From: Bacillota bacterium
GTDB lineage: Bacteria > Sysuimicrobiota > Sysuimicrobiia > Sysuimicrobiales > Segetimicrobiaceae
NCBI GenBank assembly: GCA_021324975.1
Contig: JAJPIA010000084.1
Coordinates: forward strand, 1-49,850
Direction of reading: 5' to 3'
Length of the DNA stretch: 49,850 nt
Positions 33,371-40,898 of this stretch are shown here, in pieces; positions within the stretch are counted from its first letter, which is position 1; each line of letters begins with the position of its first letter. Below the pieces are notes generated by a model, which worked only from the letters and a program-made list of their open reading frames with translations, ran no database searches and was not told where the DNA came from. The translations under genes and the position numbers were made by a program.

Positions 33371-34360
33371 CTATTCCGCGGATTGCCTCACTTCGGATGG
33401 GGTCGCATCGTAGCGCCGACGAAAGGTCCGGTAAAAGTACGAGAGGTCGCCGAAACCAACATCAAACGCTAGTGAACTGATGGTACGACAGGCGAAGCGC
33501 GGATCGGTCAGCATCCGATGCGCCCGTTCGAGGCGCCGGCTGAGGACAAATTTCGAAAAAGTGACTCCCTCGTCCTCGAACAGCTTGTGCACGTAGCGCG
33601 GCGTCACGCCCTGGCGCGCCGCGACGCTAGCGGCGCTGAGGTCACTGTCGGAAAGGTTCGCCGCGATGTAGGCCTTCATCGCCCCCAGTCGCGCGGCCCG
33701 CACGCCGCGTCCCTCGGCGATGAGCGCGGCGTCCCGGGTTGCGCCGATCGCCAGCGCGACGAGATCATAGACGTGGATGGCGACGAGCCGCTGCAATGCC
33801 GGCGCGGGCACTTGGTGCGCGTTGAGCACCGCGTCAATGTATGTGGTCAGCAACCTCAGGGCTTCGGTATGGTGTGGTATCAGCCGGAGTTCGGTGTCGT
33901 CAAGATCGGTCACCAGCGGCGCAAGCGCGTGGCGATACAGGCATACCCCGACGAAACGCACGGATGTCGGGCGGCTGATAGTGCAGCCGGCGTGCCCGCG
34001 GCTCGCGAAGACGGCGTCACCCGGTCGCAAGGTGATTTCTCTGTCGCCCTGGCGTACCAGGCTTCCGCCGGCCAGGTTCACGCCGAGGAACAGGTGGTCG
34101 TTGCCTGCCCGAACAGACCGTTCCGGTTCTATGCACTGGCACAGTCCGCACAGCATCCCTGACATTGTGCCCAAGGAGGGCAGCGCCAGCCGTGCGATGT
34201 TGACGCGAACAGGGCGGTTCGGCAAGGGCACAAGCGGCTCCAGCCGTCTCCGGAGCAGGGGATGCTCGTGCAGTGTTCGCACCGCCCTGATGCGGGCCCG
34301 CTCCGGGACAGCGTCAGTCGAAAACCGAAAGTAGGCCGTGTCTGTCCCCGTCGCGATCAT
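33371..34360 (-). CDS. AraC-family transcriptional regulator
   Basis: A 329-residue regulator. An AraC-binding-like N-terminal domain (about 45-190) contains the cupin-type TLRPGDAVFASRGH segment. The C-terminal double helix-turn-helix (about 225-325) carries SAASVAARQGVTPRYVHKLFEDEG and the family signature region SSLAFDVGFGDLSYFYRTFRRRY. The effector is unknown; the architecture resembles the AraC-like 'ligand-binding 35' (FeaR/NitR-type) regulators. It is divergent from a methyltransferase remnant and sits in a patch that looks less GC-rich than the surrounding chromosome, which suggests acquisition by transfer. Confidence 0.9.
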   Translation of the reverse strand: MIATGTDTAYFRFSTDAVPERARIRAVRTLHEHPLLRRRLEPLVPLPNRPVRVNIARLALPSLGTMSGMLCGLCQCIEPERSVRAGNDHLFLGVNLAGGSLVRQGDREITLRPGDAVFASRGHAGCTISRPTSVRFVGVCLYRHALAPLVTDLDDTELRLIPHHTEALRLLTTYIDAVLNAHQVPAPALQRLVAIHVYDLVALAIGATRDAALIAEGRGVRAARLGAMKAYIAANLSDSDLSAASVAARQGVTPRYVHKLFEDEGVTFSKFVLSRRLERAHRMLTDPRFACRTISSLAFDVGFGDLSYFYRTFRRRYDATPSEVRQSAE

Positions 34361-34601
34361 CGGCTGTCGCCCCCCACATCAACGTGAGAGCGATCGCATG
34401 GCTCTTACCGGTCACGGCTATTGGGCAAGTTCACTATGGTCCAAGACTGCCCGTTCCCTCGGGTCCAAGCCCTCCGAGACTCGCATCGTTACCATAGTAT
34501 CTGAATCTGACGCTCTCAGCGAGCGCCGTGCCCCGCAGCGCTCGAGACCGATTTCCGCAATGGCCCAGCCTACGCATCTTGTCGATGCGAGGAGGATTCC
34601 A

Positions 34602-34926
34602 ATGAACACCTCCGGAGTTGGATATCCACTGGGGAGCGACCCGTCCGAATTTGAGCGCCTGAATCGTCAGGGAAGGATCTTGGCAGCCGCGACCCGCACG
34701 ATCCTCGAGGCCGGTGGGATCCTGCCTGGCATGCGCGTCCTTGATCTGGGTTCGGGAACCGGCGAATTGTCGTTCGTCGCCGCCGGCCTCGTCGGCGCGA
34801 GCGGGGCGGTGATTGGAGTCGGTCATGGTTGAAACCCTGGAGGAGCGCTTAGCGGACGAGTTGCGCACTCACGGAGCAGTTTTCGCGCACCCGATCCTGC
34901 TCAGCGCGTGGGGGACACACGGCTGA
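34602..34926 (+). pseudogene. SAM-dependent methyltransferase with its central part deleted
   Basis: An ATG at 34602 behind GAGGAGG opens a 76-codon frame matching the start of class I methyltransferases. It has YPLGSDPSEFERL and then motif I VLDLGSGTGELSFVA, and stops at 34832 just after GAVIGVG. The overlapping frame at 34825-34926 encodes 33 residues (ETLEERLADELRTHG, then a SAWG tail) typical of the C-terminus of the same methyltransferase family. The middle, normally about 150 residues, is absent, and the two ends are in different frames. This is best read as an internal deletion leaving an inactive gene. It is divergent from the AraC regulator. Confidence 0.75.
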
Positions 34927-34999
34927 TTCGAAGCGTCCCATGCTCGCCAGATCCGAGGTCGCAGGAGTTTTGTGATTCTATTTTAGGGGGGGACTTGAT

Positions 35000-35443
35000 A
35001 TGACGTGCTACGCTGTGGTCGACGGGGAGATCACCGATGAAGCGGCCATCCAACAACTTCTGAACGAGCTGACCGATGCGTGGAACCGTGGGGACGCGCA
35101 AGCTTATGCCGCGCGCTTTCAAGCGGACGGCACCTTCACCAACGTCAACGGAACCTTCTACGTTGGGCGTGAGGAGTTCGATCGCCGGCACGAGGAGGCG
35201 TTTCGGAGAGTCTACAAGGGAAGCACGATCACCGCGGCAATCAAGAAACTTCGCTTCATTCGTCCGGACGTTGCCCTGGTCGATCTCGACCTCGGCATGT
35301 TCGGCTGGCAGGGGCAGCCTCCGGGAGTCCAAAAGGGGACCGACGGGACGCTGCACACATGCCTGCTGATGGTTCTCGTGAAGGAAGGCGGCTCCTGGTG
35401 GATTGCCGCATACCACAATGTCTGGCGGTCGGCAGGCGGCTAA
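35000..35443 (+). CDS. SnoaL/NTF2-like protein (SgcJ/EcaC family)
   Basis: A 147-residue protein with the cone-shaped NTF2-like fold of the SgcJ/EcaC group. AIQQLLNELTDAWNRGDAQAY is the N-terminal helix pair, FQADGTFTNVNGTFYVGREEF is the characteristic strand, and a C-terminal LLMVLVKEGGSWWIAAYHN closes the sheet. Members are found in polyketide and other secondary-metabolite clusters or alone, often of unknown role. A G-rich ribosome site precedes the ATG. It lies ten bases before the class II aldolase gene and is probably co-transcribed with it. Confidence 0.85.
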   Translation: MTCYAVVDGEITDEAAIQQLLNELTDAWNRGDAQAYAARFQADGTFTNVNGTFYVGREEFDRRHEEAFRRVYKGSTITAAIKKLRFIRPDVALVDLDLGMFGWQGQPPGVQKGTDGTLHTCLLMVLVKEGGSWWIAAYHNVWRSAGG

Positions 35444-35452
35444 TCGTCCGGC

Positions 35453-36214
35453 ATGAGCGAGCAGGGCCAAATCGTCAAAGAGGTAATCCGCGAACTGGTC
35501 ACGGCGAATCGGATCCTCGGCCACGAGGGTGTCGTAGATGCCTTAGGCCATGTGAGCGTGCGTCATCCGGAACATGCCGGCCGCTACTTGCTTTCGTGCT
35601 CGCGCAGCCCGGGGCTCGTGACCGAAGGCGATGTCATGGAGTTCGATCTGGACGGCAATCCGATTGACCAGCGCGGGCGCAACCTGTATGCGGAGCGCTC
35701 GATCCACGGTTGCATGTATCGGGCCCGGCCGGACGTCAATGCAGTCTGCCACAGCCACGCACCTCAGCTCATTCCGTTCACCGTCACCGGGATACCGCTC
35801 AGACCCGTCTGCGTCATGGGTGCAGCCATGGGCGAAGACGTGCCGCTCTGGGACGTCCGGGAGGATTTCCCGCATAACGATGGGATGCTTATCGTTAACA
35901 ACGCGATCGGGTCGTCGATGGCGAAACGGCTCGGCGCCGGCCGAACGTGCTTGCTTGCGAGCCATGGCGCGGTGATCGTCGAAGCCACGATCAAGCGCGT
36001 CGTAGCGGTGGCCAGCAGCCTGGTGGCGAATGCTGAGATTCTGATGCAATCCCGCATATTGACTCTGACCGTGGGTACGAGAGAGCTCCGTTATCTCGGA
36101 AGCGGCGAGATCCGAGCGATGACAGAATTGATATTCAGCCCGCGGGCACTAGAGCGCATGTGGGATTATTGGGCAACGCGAGCCGGGTGTGGGGTCGGCG
36201 AAGCCGCTCGTTGA
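35453..36214 (+). CDS. Class II aldolase/adducin-family protein
   Basis: A 253-residue zinc-dependent aldolase-fold protein (FucA/AraD/MtnB superfamily). Zinc ligands His100 and His102 (CHSHAPQ) and His171 (ASHGAV) are present, together with Glu81 (ERSIHGCMY), the usual acid-base or fourth ligand. DALGHVSVRHPE and LVTEGDVMEFDLDG are typical of the branch of decarboxylases and aldolases acting on aromatic or hydroxy-acid substrates. It follows the NTF2-like gene by nine bases. Its stop is 25 bases before the 3' end of tRNA-Asn, which is on the other strand. Confidence 0.9.
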   Translation: MSEQGQIVKEVIRELVTANRILGHEGVVDALGHVSVRHPEHAGRYLLSCSRSPGLVTEGDVMEFDLDGNPIDQRGRNLYAERSIHGCMYRARPDVNAVCHSHAPQLIPFTVTGIPLRPVCVMGAAMGEDVPLWDVREDFPHNDGMLIVNNAIGSSMAKRLGAGRTCLLASHGAVIVEATIKRVVAVASSLVANAEILMQSRILTLTVGTRELRYLGSGEIRAMTELIFSPRALERMWDYWATRAGCGVGEAAR

Positions 36215-36239
36215 AGGCTAGGGCTTGATAGATAAGAGT

Positions 36240-36314
36240 TGGCTCCTCGGGTAGGACTCGAACCTACAACCCTCCGGTTAACAGCCGGATGCTCTACCAT
36301 TGAGCTACCGAGGA
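36240..36314 (-). tRNA. tRNA-Asn (anticodon GTT)
   Basis: The minus strand folds into a normal cloverleaf of 75 nt including an encoded CCA. The acceptor arms TCCTCGG and CCGAGGA pair over seven bases. The D arm (GCTC...GAGC), the anticodon stem TCCGG/CCGGA with loop CTGTTAA, and the T arm GTAGG/CCTAC with TTCGAGT are all intact. The anticodon GTT decodes asparagine, and the discriminator is G. It ends a compositionally different patch (about 33.4-36.2 kb), and tRNA genes are common integration sites, but I find no duplicated 3' end to prove an att site. Confidence 0.96.
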
Positions 36315-36325
36315 ACGGCCCCCTG

Positions 36326-36355
36326 ATTGTATGGAGCACACCGCGCGGCTGTCAA
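36326..36355 (-). promoter_or_regulatory. Sigma-70-type promoter of tRNA-Asn
   Basis: On the minus strand TTGACA (36355-36350) is followed after 18 bases by TACAAT (36331-36326), 11 bases before the first tRNA base. This is the best -35/-10 pair in the window. Confidence 0.8.
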
Positions 36356-36447
36356 GTCCGCGAAATGCCTCAAAATTATCGACACCGAAGAGCGAACCGT
36401 TGCCTCAAAATGCCGGTCACCGGCGTCCAACACGCAACCCGTTTGCC

Positions 36448-36477
36448 TTGACAGTCGCGGAAGCCGGTCGCAATAAT
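36448..36477 (+). promoter_or_regulatory. Sigma-70-type promoter of the TetA-like MFS gene
   Basis: TTGACA (36448-36453), an 18-base spacer and AATAAT (36472-36477) precede the ATG at 36507, with CAGGAGGG as ribosome site between. It is back to back with the tRNA-Asn promoter. Confidence 0.7.
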
Positions 36478-36506
36478 GGAATCCGTTTCAGGAGGGCTTC
36501 CTCTTA

Positions 36507-37724
36507 ATGGCAACGGCGTCGCGACGGTCCGGACCGTCGCCTCTCGGAAATCGAGCCCTGGTCGTTCTTTTTTTGGCCATTTTCATCGTGATGATGGGCT
36601 TCGGCATCGTGCTGCCCGTCCTGCAGTTCTACGCCCGCGATATCGGCGCAACCCCGTTCCAGATCGGCCTCCTGGCCACGAGCTACGCGTTCATGCAATT
36701 CTTGTTCGCGCCCCTGTGGGGCGGGCTGAGCGACCGGATCGGCCGGAAACCCGTGTTCTCCGTGGGTCTCCTCGGCTACGCCGTGTCGTTCGTGATCTTC
36801 GGCCTCTCCCATCAGGTCTGGCAGTTGTTCTTTGCCCGCATTCTGGGCGGTGTGCTGAGCGCCGCCACGCTGCCTACGGCGATGGCCTACATCGGCGACA
36901 CGACCTCCGAGGAGCGCCGGGGCGGCGGCATGGGGATGATGGGCGCGGCAATGGGCCTGGGTTTCACGATCGGACCCGGCATCGGCGGCCTGCTGGGCCG
37001 CCACAGCCTGTCGCTGCCGTTCTTCGTCGGCGCGGCGCTCGCGGTCGCCACGCTCCTCCTCAGCTGGGGATCGCTCCCAGAGCCGGTTCGCCATGACTCG
37101 TCCGCGGAGCGCCCGTCCCGGATCGATGCGCTGCGCCGGGCGCTCGGAGGCCCGCTCGCCTACTATTATGTTGTGACGCTCGTCGCGGCGTTTGCGCTGG
37201 CCGCGCTGGAAGCCACCTACGCGTTGTTTGCGCAGGACCGGCTGCACTTGTCGAGCACCGGGGGTGCAGGCGCCATCGGCGTCGTCTTTGTGATCGTCGG
37301 GCTCGTACAGGCCGCGATCCTCGGCGGCCTGGTTGGACGCCTGATCAGCCGGTGGGGCGAGGAACGGCTGGTCCGCGGCGGTCTGATTGTCGCCGCGATC
37401 GGCTACCTCCTCGTGACGACCACGCACGATATCGCCACGCTGGCGATCTACGCCGCCATCGCGGGCGCCGGGCATTCGCTGATGCGGCCGAGCATCGCGT
37501 CGCTGGTCTCGAAGCGCTCCCCACGCTCCCAGGGGCTCTCCATCGGCATCATGGACTCGTTCGACAGCCTCGGCCGCATCCTCGGTCCGGCCTGGGGCGG
37601 CTGGATCTACCACGCGGGGATCGCCCTCCCGTACATCGGCGCCGCTGCGGCGCTCGTACTGACCCTGGGCTTCTCGTTCTCCGGGGCCGTACGGCACGTC
37701 CCGGCCCACGCGGGCTCCGAGTAG
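36507..37724 (+). CDS. MFS multidrug/tetracycline-type exporter (DHA1, TetA-like)
   Basis: A 405-residue, 12-helix major facilitator. Motif A is GGLSDRIGRKPV at about residues 72-83 and motif C is GFTIGPGIGGLLG in helix 5, the antiporter signature. GFGIVLPVLQFYARDIGA is the typical start of the TetA/DHA1 group. It probably exports drugs by proton antiport; tetracycline itself is not implied. An own promoter and GGAGG site precede it. The MgtC/DUF4010 gene follows after three bases, so the two are co-transcribed. Confidence 0.9.
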   Translation: MATASRRSGPSPLGNRALVVLFLAIFIVMMGFGIVLPVLQFYARDIGATPFQIGLLATSYAFMQFLFAPLWGGLSDRIGRKPVFSVGLLGYAVSFVIFGLSHQVWQLFFARILGGVLSAATLPTAMAYIGDTTSEERRGGGMGMMGAAMGLGFTIGPGIGGLLGRHSLSLPFFVGAALAVATLLLSWGSLPEPVRHDSSAERPSRIDALRRALGGPLAYYYVVTLVAAFALAALEATYALFAQDRLHLSSTGGAGAIGVVFVIVGLVQAAILGGLVGRLISRWGEERLVRGGLIVAAIGYLLVTTTHDIATLAIYAAIAGAGHSLMRPSIASLVSKRSPRSQGLSIGIMDSFDSLGRILGPAWGGWIYHAGIALPYIGAAAALVLTLGFSFSGAVRHVPAHAGSE

Positions 37725-37727
37725 CGC

Positions 37728-38990
37728 GTGACCCCGCTCTCGCCGCAGGGCGCCGACTTTCTCATCCTGATGGAACGGGTGGGCATCGCGCTGGCGATCG
37801 GCATGATGGTCGGCATGGAGCGGGAGTGGGCGCACAAGGAGGTCGGCGTCCGCACGTTTGCGTTCGTCGCCCTCGCGTTCACCCTCGCCTGGACCATCTC
37901 GCCGATCGTGGCCTACGTCCTGTTGGGCGCGCTGATCCCGCTCGTCACGCTCCTCAACTGGCGCAGTTTCACCCGGGATGGCACGCTCGAGATGACCACG
38001 ACGGTGGCCCTCCTGGCGATGGCCCTTCTTGGCATCCTCGTGGGGCAGGGGCTCCTGCTCGTGGCCGCCGCGTGCGGCGTCGTCATGACCGTGCTCCTGG
38101 CGTGGAAGTCCGAGGTGGTCCGCTTCGCGGGCGCGGTGACCAACGAGGAAATCCGGGGGGCGCTGATTCTCGGCGTCATCGCGCTCGTGGTCTACCCCCT
38201 GCTTCCTCCCGGCACCGTCGACCCGTGGCACCTGATCGACCCGCGGTCCGCCTGGGTGGTCGTCCTGGTCATCTCCGCAATCGCGTTCACGAACTACGTG
38301 TTGCTGCGGATCTACGGCACGCGCGGCATCCGGTGGACCGGGTTGCTCGGCGGTCTCGTGAACAGCACCGCGACGGTCGCGGAACTGGCGAGCCAGGCCC
38401 GCAACGATCCGGCGCGCCTCTCGGTCTTCACGCTCTTGGGGATGGCCACCGCGAACACCGCGATGTTGTTGCGCAACGGCCTCATCCTGGGCGTCTTCGA
38501 CGTGGACGCGCTCTCCTACGGATGGCTCGGGGTGGCGCTCATGGTGGCCGTCAGCGCGGTCGTGATGTACCGGATCCGCATCCAGGACACCGCCATGGAG
38601 CCGCTTCAGATGCGTTCTCCGATCTCGGTGCGCCGGGCTCTCACGTTCGGCGCCCTGTTCCTGCTGATCACGCTGGCCGGCGAACTGGCGAACCGGGTGT
38701 TCGGGCAGACGGGCTTCCTGATCGTGGCCGCGGTGGGCGGGCTGGTGAGCAGCGCGTCCACCTCCGCCGCGGCCGGCATTCTCGCCGCCAAGGGAACCCT
38801 CGCCCCTCAGCTCGCGGGGTACGGCGTCGTCGTCACGTCGATGGCCAGCCTGATGTTCCACGTGCCCATGGCACAGATGGCGGGCCGCAACCAGGAGGTC
38901 ACACGGCGCCTCGCCGTGCTCTCCGCGGTCATCCTGGCGGCCGGCGCCGTAGGGTTGGTCGCGGAAGCCGTGTGGAGCGGCCGCCCCTAG
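37728..38990 (+). CDS. MgtC/SapB-DUF4010 membrane protein
   Basis: A 420-residue protein with about 12 hydrophobic segments. The N-terminal third (about 10-145) has the MgtC/SapB pattern with GMMVGMEREW and KEVGVRTFAFVAL. The rest is a DUF4010 domain, with GLLGGLVNSTATV and GGLVSSASTSAAA as paired motifs in antiparallel halves. The fold suggests a transporter or channel, but no substrate is established for this family. The GTG start at 37728 is three bases after the MFS stop, so it shares that transcript. The apparent 1,007-codon frame on the other strand is a composition artefact. Confidence 0.87.
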   Translation: MTPLSPQGADFLILMERVGIALAIGMMVGMEREWAHKEVGVRTFAFVALAFTLAWTISPIVAYVLLGALIPLVTLLNWRSFTRDGTLEMTTTVALLAMALLGILVGQGLLLVAAACGVVMTVLLAWKSEVVRFAGAVTNEEIRGALILGVIALVVYPLLPPGTVDPWHLIDPRSAWVVVLVISAIAFTNYVLLRIYGTRGIRWTGLLGGLVNSTATVAELASQARNDPARLSVFTLLGMATANTAMLLRNGLILGVFDVDALSYGWLGVALMVAVSAVVMYRIRIQDTAMEPLQMRSPISVRRALTFGALFLLITLAGELANRVFGQTGFLIVAAVGGLVSSASTSAAAGILAAKGTLAPQLAGYGVVVTSMASLMFHVPMAQMAGRNQEVTRRLAVLSAVILAAGAVGLVAEAVWSGRP

Positions 38991-39087
38991 CGGGCGGGGC
39001 CACGATGCGCCGCCTGCCTCGAGCGATACCACGCCGCGCGGCCCCGCGTCACCCGAACGGTCGTGTCGCGGTCCGGGAGCGCGCGCC

Positions 39088-40209
39088 GTGACGCAGCGGC
39101 AGCTCGTTGGGCGCACGGCAACGGTCATCGGCATGGTGGTGCTCGCGTGGATCGTCTTTTGGTTCGTGGCCCACGTCACCGAGATCCTGATCCTGCTCCT
39201 GATCTCGGCGATCCTCGCGGCCGGCCTGGGGCCGATGGTCGCAACCCTGGAGCGGTGGCGCCTGCCCCGCGGCGTGCAGCTCGCCCGCGGCGTCGCCATC
39301 CTGCTCCTGTACCTCGGGTTGTTTGCTGCGATCGGCGGGGTGCTGTCAATGATCGTTGTGCCCGCGGTCAACGAGACGGCCGCCTTCGTGGAAAAGCTGC
39401 CGCAGCTCACGGCGTCGGTCCAGCGGTGGCTCACGGAGATCCACCGGCAGTTCCCGTGGCTGCCGAGCATGACCACGATCCTGCAGCATCTACCGCAGCA
39501 GCTCACGAACGTGTCGATGTACGGCACGACGGCCGCCGGCGTCGCGGTTCGCTTTGCCAGGGACTTCGCCGCAGTCGTAACGATCCTCGTCTTTACGTTT
39601 TACATGCTGCTCGAGGGCGCCCAGATGAAGCGCTCCTTCCTGGCGCTGTTCCCGGTGGAGGAACACGCCCGCGTGAGTCAGGTGCTCGAGCACATCGGCG
39701 CCAAGTTCGGCGGGTGGCTCCGCGCGCAGATGCTATTGTCGTTCACCGTCGCGGCGATCGTGGCGCTCGGCCTCTTGCTGCTCGGCATGCCGTTTCCCGC
39801 GCTGCTGGGAGTGGTCGCGGGGCTCGGAGAGCTCATCCCCATGGTCGGGCCGTCGCTCGGCGCGGCCGTCGCGATCCTGGTCGGGCTGTCGCAACCGCTG
39901 TGGCGCCTCATCGCCGTCGTGGCGTTCTACGTCGTCATCATGAACGTGGAGCCGCACGTGCTCGTTCCCCGCATCATGGCCCGCGTTGTGGGGATGTCTC
40001 CGCTCTTGACCCTGGTCGCGCTGCTGTCCGGGATCAAGCTCCTGGGCATCCTCGGCGGGCTGTTGGCCGTGCCGATCGCGGCGGCGCTCCAGGTCATCGT
40101 TTCCGAGGTCGTGAGCGAGATTCAGGGGACGAGCATCCAAACCACGAGCGAGGAACGGGCCGCCCAGGTCCAGGAGCCGCGGGCGGCGCGTCCCGCAGGC
40201 CATCGCTAG
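39088..40209 (+). CDS. AI-2E-family transporter (TqsA/YdiK-like)
   Basis: A 373-residue protein with about eight membrane helices. Two open the protein (14-40 and 68-95), a soluble segment follows (about 100-150), and then come a longer membrane block. The family hallmark ELIPMVGPSLGAAVA lies near residue 250, and PHVLVPRIMARVVGMSPL follows. Relatives export autoinducer-2 or act as Na+/H+ antiporters or unknown exporters, and the sequence does not decide. The GTG start at 39088 lies 97 bases after the DUF4010 stop. Immediately downstream is copy 2 of the dispersed repeat. Confidence 0.9.
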   Translation: MTQRQLVGRTATVIGMVVLAWIVFWFVAHVTEILILLLISAILAAGLGPMVATLERWRLPRGVQLARGVAILLLYLGLFAAIGGVLSMIVVPAVNETAAFVEKLPQLTASVQRWLTEIHRQFPWLPSMTTILQHLPQQLTNVSMYGTTAAGVAVRFARDFAAVVTILVFTFYMLLEGAQMKRSFLALFPVEEHARVSQVLEHIGAKFGGWLRAQMLLSFTVAAIVALGLLLLGMPFPALLGVVAGLGELIPMVGPSLGAAVAILVGLSQPLWRLIAVVAFYVVIMNVEPHVLVPRIMARVVGMSPLLTLVALLSGIKLLGILGGLLAVPIAAALQVIVSEVVSEIQGTSIQTTSEERAAQVQEPRAARPAGHR

Positions 40210-40210
40210 T

Positions 40211-40296
40211 CCCTCGTGAGGGGCCTCGACCCCTCCGGCGGCTTGGCCGCCTCCGGTCGACGCCCGCGATGCGCGCGGCTGCGTGGACTCACGTTA
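40211..40296 (+). repeat. Dispersed hairpin-containing repeat, copy 2, at a gene truncation
   Basis: This is the inverted counterpart of 6343-6427. Shared order: GAGGG(G)CCTCGACCCCTCCGG, a GC hairpin (GGCGGC, loop, GCCGCC), CCTCCGGTC, then GCCCGCGATGC and GCTGCGTGG. The hairpin loop differs from copy 1 while the stem is kept. The element begins right after the AI-2E gene stop and ends inside the first codons of the LivM fragment, so its 3' edge coincides with the point where LivM homology starts. Confidence 0.7.
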
Positions 40297-40802
40297 CCAC
40301 GCTCGTCCTCGTCACGCTGGCGCTCCTCCTGTGCTGGCGCATTGTCCGTTCTCCCTTCGGCCGCATCCTGGTCGCCATTCGAGAAAACGAGGCGCGGGCG
40401 CAGAGCCTCGGGTACGCGGTCGGACGATACAAGCTGATCGCGGCGATGCTGTCGGGCGCGCTGGCGGGGCTGGCCGGCGGCATCTGGGTCATCAACCGCG
40501 GGTTCGTGGGTCTGGACGCGGTCCACTGGTCGACCTCAGGCACGGTGGTGATCATGACGCTGCTCGGCGGGATGGGCCCGCGGCTTGGCCCGATCATGGG
40601 CGCGGCGCTCGTGATCGTCCTGCGCGACGCGATCTCCGCCTGGACGGATGCCTGGGGGGTCGTCACGGGGGTCATCTTCATTGCGGTGATTCTCGCGTTC
40701 CGGCGCGGCATCGTCGGCACGCTCGAGGCCGCACTCGGCAGGCGAGCCGCGCCGGCCGCCGCCGCGCCGGCGGCGGAGCGGCCGCTCGGAACCATGCGTT
40801 AG
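40269..40802 (+). pseudogene. LivM-type branched-chain amino acid ABC permease, C-terminal fragment
   Basis: An open frame of 177 codons matches only the C-terminal half of LivM-like permeases. It has WRIVRSPFGRILVAIRENE (start of the EAA-like cytoplasmic loop), YKLIAAMLSGALAGLAGGIW, and GGMGPRLGPIMGAALVI near the end. Full LivM has about 300-340 residues, so the first 150 or so are missing. The first dozen codons belong to the dispersed repeat, so an element may have replaced the 5' half. No LivH, LivG, LivF or binding protein lies nearby. It is probably inactive. Confidence 0.8.
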
Positions 40803-40898
40803 CCTGAAACCCGATCGGGCGCGCGGCGTCCAGGAATGCGGCGCCCCGCCTGAGAATGCTCCTTGCATACCCGTACGGCCCCGCGAGGAGGAACAACC

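Noticed and set aside
36240-36314. tRNA-Asn as a proven attachment site
   Set aside because: I looked by eye for a second copy of the tRNA 3' end to the left and found none, and there is no integrase gene. Only a weak compositional hint remains.
36504-39527. A 1,007-codon minus-strand frame opposite the MFS and DUF4010 genes
   Set aside because: The composition is dominated by His, Arg, Asp and Gln, as expected from the reverse of membrane-protein codons. The plus-strand genes have clear family motifs, a promoter and ribosome sites.
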